The translations under genes were made by a program, and so were the position numbers. From Lyophyllum atratum (Eukaryota > Basidiomycota > Agaricomycetes > Agaricales > Lyophyllaceae), in the NCBI GenBank assembly GCA_014905825.1, contig JACGCN010000037.1, positions 1-64,000 on the forward strand: 64,000 nt of DNA. Reading direction: 5' to 3'. Numbering within the stretch: position 1 is the stretch's first letter; every line of letters begins with the position of its first letter. Shown piece after piece: positions 56,781-64,000 of the stretch. The notes under the pieces are model-generated. The model saw only the letters and a program-made list of their open reading frames with translations, had not been told where the DNA came from and made no database searches.

Positions 56781-59065
56781 ATGCAACCTATGCCCAATCG
56801 GTTAGGACTTGGTCTGCGTCCACCTCTGCCGTCTTACGGCCAAGGTCCCTCAATGTCGGCTCTCGCACAGCAGCAGCAAATGCAATTTGTCCCGCCTCAA
56901 GCACAGAAACAAACAACCCTCTTCGTGGGTTCGATATCCGGTGGCATTACAGATGCGTTCCTTAACCAACTTCTGACGGTACGGCCGGGTTTCTCTTTAT
57001 CTCAGATGTCTTAGTCTCAATCGCACACACTTATTAGGCATGCGGCCCCATCAAGTCATTCAAGCGCCTGATTACGCCAGCGAACAAGCCTCAAGGTTTT
57101 GGTTTCGCGGAATTCGAGGAGCCCGATGGGGCGCTGCGTGCCCTCTCGTTAATGAATGGCGTAGAACTGCCAGCGCTGGAGGATGGCTGTGCGAACAAAA
57201 AATTACTGGTGCGTTAATTCAGTCTTTCGTGCTCATTTCAAGCCTACGTCCAATTATTTTCAGGTCAAGGCAGACGAAAAGACGCGGGCATTCCTTGATG
57301 CTTACCAGTCGCAGCGAATGATCACCAGTGTGCGTAAAATTCCATTTGCAAAACTAGTTATCTTGTAAATACTGACAAGTAACTTAATTCTGCAGGCCGA
57401 CGATGCGCAAACGGTGCAATCAAAAGCCAAGCTCGACGAACTCGTCGCAGACATCAACCGTATGTCACAAGACGCAGCGAACAACGGGCTTATCGACAAG
57501 GAAAAATACGTCATCCCGCCGCATCTGCACGACTTGCAAGAAGCCGACCTCCCCGAGACACAGCGCGGGCTCGTCATCTCTGAAATCGCACAGTTCCGTG
57601 AGCGGGCCGCGAAGCGCGAACGCGAGAAGCTGCGCGACGTGCGTGAGAGTATCCCCATGGGCGCAAGTGGGGCGCCGAGTGGGCCAAAATTGCGGGAGTG
57701 GGGCAAGCCGCAGGGCCAACAGCAACCGCAGCCACAGGGAGCGGGCGCGCCGGGATCGTCGCAGCCTAGGAAGGACCAAGGCTTCGGAAAGGGTGCGCAG
57801 GGGTATAGCAAGCCGGTGGGCTTCGTGAAGGGGGAGGAGGGAGGTGCGGGTGCTTATGAGGGGCGACATATGCAGGGGAAGCCGATAAAGACGGACGAAG
57901 AGCTGGAAGATGAGAGGAAGGAGAATCGGCGACGGGAAGAAGAGGTCTCTTTCCGGGATGTGAGTTGATGATCCCTTTTGAAGTTGTCCCGTTCTTATTT
58001 TGTTTAGCGTGAGCGCCGCTACGAACCTCGGGAACGAACGCGAATCTCAACTCTTGAACGTGCAATTGCTCGAGAACGGCAGACTCGAGAGGCAGAGGAT
58101 CGCCAACGAATCGAGATGCGTGAGCGGTTGCATATCTGGGATGATGATGAAAGTGATGAGATGTTTTACGTCGACCGGTACTTCATATTTTCTTCTAATC
58201 TTCTTTCTTCCGTTATTCACCTTTCATCTTCAACCAGGGCACGTTGGCGCCAGCTTCGATCTAGACGGCTGGAGGCTGAGGAAGCTGCAGACGACAAATC
58301 ACGGAGATTTGAGGAACAGGAAGCGGAGAATCTCCGGCGCGAATCAGAAGACTTCCTTGCGCGTCAAATGGACGAGATGCAGGCGCTGGCGGAGGAGCAA
58401 CGCAAGGCTGGCTTGTTGTTGGACGATGGCGCGCCTGTGAAGCTCAATGTTTCCATTGCGGCTGGACCTTCTAAAGAACCTACGGCGGCGAAGGATAAGG
58501 CCACCGTGTTTGGACAGGAGGATGAAGAAGATGATGGGGTCAAGAAGCGGAAGGTGCCGCTTGTCAAGCTTGACTTTAGTGTGGCAGAGAGCGGGGAACA
58601 GACAAAGGAGAGGCTGGAGAGGATCCGAACTTCGGTGCCGACCGATAAGGATACATTATTCAAGGCTAAAGTGCGGTGGGATGGATTGTCGGATGTGAGT
58701 TCAGCTGTCGTGGCGGTTGGGCATCAACTGATTGGCCTTGTCGCAGACCATCATCGATCGCAAGCTGGAGCCTCTGGTTAAGCGCCTGATGATGAAGTAC
58801 CTTGGCGAGATGGAGGAGGAAGACTTGATTATGTTCGTCCTTGAGCATTTGAAGGACCATAAAGGACCCCAAAAGCTCGTTGAGGGTCTAGAACCGGTAC
58901 GTAAAACCTGTCTCCTTCTCTTTCTCGACTGACAGTATGTTGCTCCGCTCCAAGGTTCTTGAAGAGGAGGCTGTCGAGCTGACGGTCAGCGTCTGGCGGC
59001 AAGTAATATTTGAAAGCATGGCGTACAACGAGGGCCTTCTGACCGACAAGTTGCTGGTGGACTAA
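56781..59065 (+). CDS. RBM25: RBM25-like splicing factor (RRM plus PWI)
   Basis: Nuclear RNA-binding protein of the U1-associated RBM25 group, which influences splice-site choice. The start is the ATG at 56781. The RRM occupies about residues 45-125: TTLFVGSISGGITDAFLNQL (RNP2), ACGPIKSFKRLITPANKPQG, FGFAEFEEPDGALRALSLMN and NKKLLVKADEKTRAFLDAYQ. The middle is charged and helical, rich in Arg and Glu (ERRYEPRERTRISTLERAIA, REAEDRQRIEMRERLHIWDD). Proline- and glutamine-rich linkers separate them. The C-terminal PWI domain reads TIIDRKLEPLVKRLMMKYLG, EEDLIMFVLEHLKDHKGPQK, LVEGLEPVLEEEAVELTVSV, WRQVIFESMAYNEGLLTDKL, ending LVD. Short introns keep the frame; the order and length match the family. 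Confidence 0.93.
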
Positions 59066-60030
59066 TATAAGGTGTGGGGGTAGGCTATTTTTGCTACTCT
59101 TTACGGGGGCAGGTGCGTTGCGTAGTATTGGGAGTCCTTGTCTGCTGAGATGCATGTGGCTTCCCACGAGTATAGTATTTTGCGGGCTTGGAGTTGGGAT
59201 GCGCTGTCAGCGTCAGCAGAGGACAGCCTGAGAGAAGATGCTTACCGTGACGTGAGTTTACCATTCGATCCACTCCTAGATGTAAATGATATCGCTTTCT
59301 TTCTCTTTCTCCTCTGACCGCGTGTGGGGCTTCTGTAATTTCCAAAAAACCAAAGTGTCGTCGTCCGACGTCGGCCGAACGAGTACTTGGAGTCTTGGCC
59401 CGAGTCGTAGAGACGCGTCGTTGAGTTCTTACGCTTTCATTCGTCGTGCACAGGGTGTATTGATGTTGGTGAGCGAGGTCTCGTGGACTACGCGCTGCCT
59501 CCATTTAGGTGACAGTGAACGTGGTTTGTGGGGCTAGAGATAGATGTATAGATTCTAGAAGTGTGGGGGCATTGTCGCCTGTTGGTTGCCCCGCCAATGT
59601 ATTCCACGACCCTGAGCATATGGTGCGCATGATAGAGGATGATCGGGGACGATCAAATCTCCTCGGTGGAGCCTTGTCATGCTCAGGGGGTGCTCCAGAA
59701 TTTCGATGTATTTCCCTTTGCGATACGTCCTTAGCCAGAGTTCCTAAGCGCTGGGGGACCGAGGTCTTTGATTTCCCTCAACAGGACTGAGCGGCAAGTC
59801 CGCCGTCAGCGTTTTAAACCCGCAATGCATGCTGGGTGCAAGTAATTGAATTGTCCAGGATGATGACTTTTTGATGAGAATCGCTTGTTTCTCCATGGAA
59901 CAAAAATAAAGTATCTACCGCTTCCGCTCCTTTCTGTTGATCCTATTTGATCGAATGTTCGCTCTACCTGCGCCCTATAAAAGTCTTGGAGCATGCGACC
60001 GCGCCCTTGCTTACCGCTCCAGTGCCCATC
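59066..60030. other. Intergenic, promoter side of the trehalase
   Basis: About 965 bp. No gene supported. A TATA box lies near its right end. Confidence 0.5.
59976..59982 (+). promoter_or_regulatory. TATA box of the trehalase gene
   Basis: TATAAAA within CCCTATAAAAG, 49 bp upstream of the ATG at 60031. Position and match are good for a core promoter. Confidence 0.55.
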
Positions 60031-62991
60031 ATGCTCGCTGCATTCGCGGCGCTCGCGTGCATCGCCCATAGCGGCCTCGTCCAGGCTCAGACGTCTGTCT
60101 CCAGTGTCACCGTCCTGACTGCTACTCCAAGCCCATCTGCCGCGCTTGGTGATCCCTTGCCATCCCAAGCTGCGCTGCCTCCCAAGCAAGCTTGGTGCCC
60201 ATCAGAGATATTCTGCGCTGGACCGGTTGGTCTCGGTTTCCTCGATTTTACAACGAGCTCACGCGTCTTCTAGTTGTTGCAAACCGTCAACCTCGCGCAT
60301 CTCTATCCCGATGACAAAACATTCGCCGACAAGGTATGTCCCGCGACTCGCTCCCCTGGTCCCACACTAAACGGCAAATGACTAGCCCACCAGCAAATCA
60401 GCGGCAGAAGTCCTGGCGGATTTTAAAAATATCTCATCATCGACAACCGTTGGCCAGATCGTTAACTTCGCTAACAATGACTTCAAGGGCGAGGGCCAAG
60501 AGCTCGAGGCGCTCGCGCTAACGAACTTCAAATCCAATCCTGCATTCCTCAACAACGTTTCGCAGCCCATCCTCAAAGCCTTTTCACAGACCGTACATGG
60601 CTATTGGAATCAGCTGATTAGGGGCACGAACGCGTCGGTGCTCTGTCCGGGGACCACGGGATGCGAGAGCTCCTTGATCCCGCTCAATCATACTTTTGTT
60701 GTACCTGGTTCGTGTCGCGTGTACATTGCTCATGTTTGTTGAGAAGCTGACCGTGTCACAAGGTGGCCGCTTTAGGGAACAGTATTACTGGGACAGTTTC
60801 TGGATAGTGGAAGGCTTGATCGAGTCAGAGCTCTTTGATATCGTGAATGCGACGCTGCAGAACTTTATGGATGAGCTTGATAACTTCGGGTTCATCCCCA
60901 ATGGTGGCCGTATCTACTGTACGGGTTGTTCAATGTACTCCAGACGTCTTGTTCTAACTTCTGTGTATTCAAGACCTGAACCGGTCGCAACCCCCTCTGT
61001 TCATTCAGGTCAGTCCTTATTCTTTTAAAGACGTGGGCATAGGCTAATATGTCTGTAGATGCTGGCGCGATATGTCGCGACCAGTGGTGATCGAAGCATC
61101 CTCGCACGCGCTCTGCCTTTGGCTGAGGTGCGTACCAATGTTGGAGCTTTATCCAATTACTAACTGGTTTTGTATGTAGAAAGAGCTCAAGTGGTGGGAC
61201 GACAACCGCTCCGTTCAGGTGACTTCCGGATCAAACACGACCCACAAGATGTATAGATATGCAGTCAACAACAGTGCCCCGCGTCCAGAATCGTACCGCA
61301 CAGGTTCGTCGATAACCTCGCTTGTTCAGGGTGTCGTTGGTTGACTGGTTGGTTGCAAAAGATTACGTCACCGCCAACGAACCCGCCAACCTAAACGAGA
61401 CCCAGCGTTCCGAATTGTACGCCGAGCTTGCTAGCGGTGCCGAGAGTGGTATGTCTTTTCGTCTCAACTATACTGGCAGTGTCTAAAAAGATGAATATCT
61501 AGGATGGGATTATACTGTTCGCTGGTTCGCCGACACCACCGGTGGCACCAATGATGGTCTCCGGGGTCTGAACGTTCGCAATACCATCGCCGTTGATCTT
61601 AACAGCATCCTCTGTACGTCGTACTTTACATGCAGCTATGAGCACAGCAACTCACATGGTTTATCCGCTACCAGACAAGAATCATCTTCTCCTTGCCGAC
61701 CTTTCTAATCCGGGGACGGCCTCGTCCACACACCGCGCGGCGGCAGCAGCCCTCCGTGCTGGTATCATCGACCTCCTCTGGGACCCGACTAAGGTATGTT
61801 CCCGATCCTTGCTTTTCCAGAGCGCATATCTCAGACCTCACTTTCCTACAACAGCTTGCTTTCTACGACTACAACCTTGCTACGAAGGCTCGTAACAGTA
61901 TTTTCAGTGCCGCAAACTTCTACCCCCTCTGGAGCGGCATCATCCCTGCCGAAATCTTGAGCAGCCAGGAGAAGGCCTTTGGACACTTCTCCTCGCTCAA
62001 CCTCGTGCTCAACCGTTACAATGGTACCTTCCCCTCCACCTTTGTCGATACTGGACTGCAATGGTCAGTACCATCTTCCTACACCCGTTTTGATTCCCCC
62101 GTGCTAACGTGTGATACCTAAAGGGACGCGCCTAACACGTGGCCCCCTCATCAGTACATTGTGCTCCAAGCCCTGCGCGCTCTCCCCTCTAACATCACGT
62201 CCGGACCCCTACCCACGCCCTCTGGCAAGGAGTCTTCCTTCAATCTCATCCCTGAAAACCAGCTCGGGATCAAGGAGTTCCAGCTCCCCGGACAGCCCCT
62301 CCACGTCGACGCCAAGGGTACCGTTACTAATGCGACCACCTCGGGACCGGGCGCGGATGTTAACAGGGCGACTGGCACGGTCGTGAATGGAGGCGCTGCG
62401 GTGGATGGGGAAGGATGGGGCAAGGCTCTGGAGAGGCAACTTGCGAACCGTTATATGGCGAGCGCGTTCTGCAGTTGGTGAGTGCTTGCGGCGCGCTATG
62501 TGACCTTGGAGCTAATGTGGTTGGATCGTAGGCGTGCGACGGGTGGCTCGATTGAGGGTGTCCTCCCGAAGCTTCCGGCTGACCAGCTGAATGTCACCCA
62601 AAGCGTCAACAATACCGGAAACGTGCGTCGTAGTCTTCCTTTCCATGTTTGCTTTTGAGTATTGACTTCCCACTCAGATGTTTGAGAAATTCTCAAACCT
62701 GGATATCGACTCTGCTGGCCGCGGTGGAGAGTACACTGTCCAGGTAAGCAGGATATTCTTTGTCCTCTTCATGAGTCTCACACATATGTGTAGGCTGGCT
62801 TTGGATGGACGAACGGAGTCGCACTCTGGGTCGCCAGTGTTTACGGCGGTGTGCTCGCGGAGCCCCAATGCCCAAATCTCCTCGCTGTTCCTGCGGCGGG
62901 TGGGAAAAACGCCGCCGCTGGCCTGGCATGGAACGGCTCGCCCGCTGCCTTGGCGGTCGTTGTGGTGGGCGCTTTGGCGCTACTGCTGTGA
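60031..62991 (+). CDS. Secreted or GPI-anchored trehalase (GH37)
   Basis: Splits trehalose into two glucose units, probably at the cell surface. The start at 60031 gives a signal peptide (MLAAFAALACIAHSGLVQAQ). The catalytic domain spans many short exons. Trehalase signature 1 is PGGRFREQYYWDSFW and signature 2 is QWDAPNTWPPHQYIVLQAL. The catalytic acid region reads GAESGWDYTVRWF, and the C-terminal glutamate region MFEKFSN with GRGGEYTVQAGFGWTNGVAL. Other landmarks are LSRQ-like LNRSQPPLFIQMLARYVATS, NVRNTIAVDLNSIL and FYPLWSGIIPAEI. After GFGWTNGV a spacer ends in a hydrophobic tail (SPAALAVVVVGALALLL) at the very C-terminus, typical of a GPI-attachment signal. Several sequons are present. 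Every intron checked restores the frame. Confidence 0.93.
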
Positions 62992-64000
62992 TCCCAGCGC
63001 CATAACTTAAGTGTTTGGAAGTTGTTGTACTCGAAGAGAAGGACACTGTGTTCAGAATTTACCCTGGATTGTTGTATACCAGCTTGCATAAAGTCGAGCC
63101 AAAACACATCATGAAGATGTACCATATGCATTCATGAGTGAGAGGTTGGAGTCGACCGTCTGACAGGACCTCCGCGCGGGTTTGTTTTCATTCAAATTAG
63201 ATCGACCTCGGACCAGCTCTGCCATCATAACAACGACTATTCAACTTGAAATTTCATGTGCCCCGACATAGGTTCGAAGGATGGTCATGGGAGGATGATC
63301 AGCCGACCCAAGTCCTGTTCCCATGCAGTCTGGCCGCCGCGCCGTATACAATGGACATGACCCCGGAATTAGTGCGGCCATTCCTCAGCTACTTACAACC
63401 CATTCGTCCCAACTTCCTTTTTGATCTATGACCAGTACCACTACAACGTAGTACCCAGTCTTCCTCGATTCTATGTGCCTCGTGTTTCCCCTAGACACTA
63501 TGCTTGCATCACCCATATTGACGACTGCGTTGCCAGTTTCGACATTCGGCCGCACACGTCTCGCGTCTCCAGCTTCTATGTCAGTGAAGCCAAGACTGCC
63601 AAATTTGTCTCACAAAGGCCACCGGCGTGGCACGGGGACGGGGATCCAGCTCTGACGCTTCCACTACATCGCACCTTGTACTGATTTTGGACGATGGCTT
63701 CAAGACTAGCAAGATCGAGAGACCAGGAGCTTCGGGTACCTTGAGATCTCGATTCGACGGAGCAAAGGGAACGCGGGGCAAGCATATATAGCTTGTGATA
63801 TCGCGTTCCTGAGGAAATCTTGCCTCCAAAAGGCTTCTTTCCCCGCAACCCCGCCCACGAACTCGGACTCGGATCACGCAAGGACCTTTGTCGATCCGAT
63901 GACCAAAATCACAGTTGGATGCGCTTTCTGAAGAGGCTTTCAGCAACGGTCACACTTTTTTTGGACCCCAAGGCACTTGTTCAGGGCTTTCCTTGCAAAA
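62992..64000. other. Right-end intergenic region
   Basis: About 1 kb downstream of the trehalase. Open frames at 63246-63431 plus and 63581-63946 minus are short and lack motifs. No gene supported. Confidence 0.5.

Noticed and set aside
59094..59504. 136-codon minus-strand frame after RBM25
   Set aside because: Low-complexity Thr/Arg-rich translation with no motif; lies in the 3' flank.

Overview
The window is a stretch of nuclear genome from a filamentous basidiomycete, most likely an Agaricomycete. The evidence is genes broken by many short GT-AG introns (mostly 50-65 nt), compact divergent promoters, F-box/LRR-like and P450 families of mushroom type, a basidiomycete-type TRP4, and a Tad-like LINE with RNase H.

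Layout. 0-13 kb: a TRP4 homologue with many single-base frameshifts, a broken F-box-like gene, a secreted S53 protease (sedolisin), about 3 kb of mostly empty sequence with gene scraps, an intact HIS1, and a conserved fungal gene of unknown function. 15.3-20 kb, all on the minus strand: a small unknown gene, ROT1 (ER chaperone) and PRE7 (proteasome beta6). 20.8-27.3 kb: a full-length LINE with two intact overlapping ORFs, a poly(A) tail and a 12-bp target-site duplication. 29.7-45.4 kb, all on the minus strand: a membrane-anchored aldo-keto reductase, an SDR, two tandem Dal5-like permeases, glutathione synthetase and RPAP1. 46-63 kb: a P450 pseudogene, HNT1, a 2OG-Fe(II) oxygenase, a PRMT3-type methyltransferase, two small unknown genes, CCDC25/JLP2, RBM25 and a secreted GH37 trehalase.

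Most genes are independent housekeeping functions: amino-acid synthesis, protein quality control, transcription and splicing, glutathione. The reductases and two permeases at 29.7-38.6 kb look like a small accessory metabolic cluster. HIS1 and TRP4 each carry a Gcn4-type TGACTC motif just upstream, as expected for general amino-acid control.

The most notable signal is in the small gene at 15.3-16.5 kb. All four of its introns are about 200 nt long and share a diverged repeat of about 70-95 bp. One similarly long intron in PRE7 carries a fragment of it. This is the pattern of introner-like elements, meaning introns multiplied by copying. Exon structures were assembled by eye from frame and splice-site continuity; protein family calls rest on recognised motifs, not on searches.
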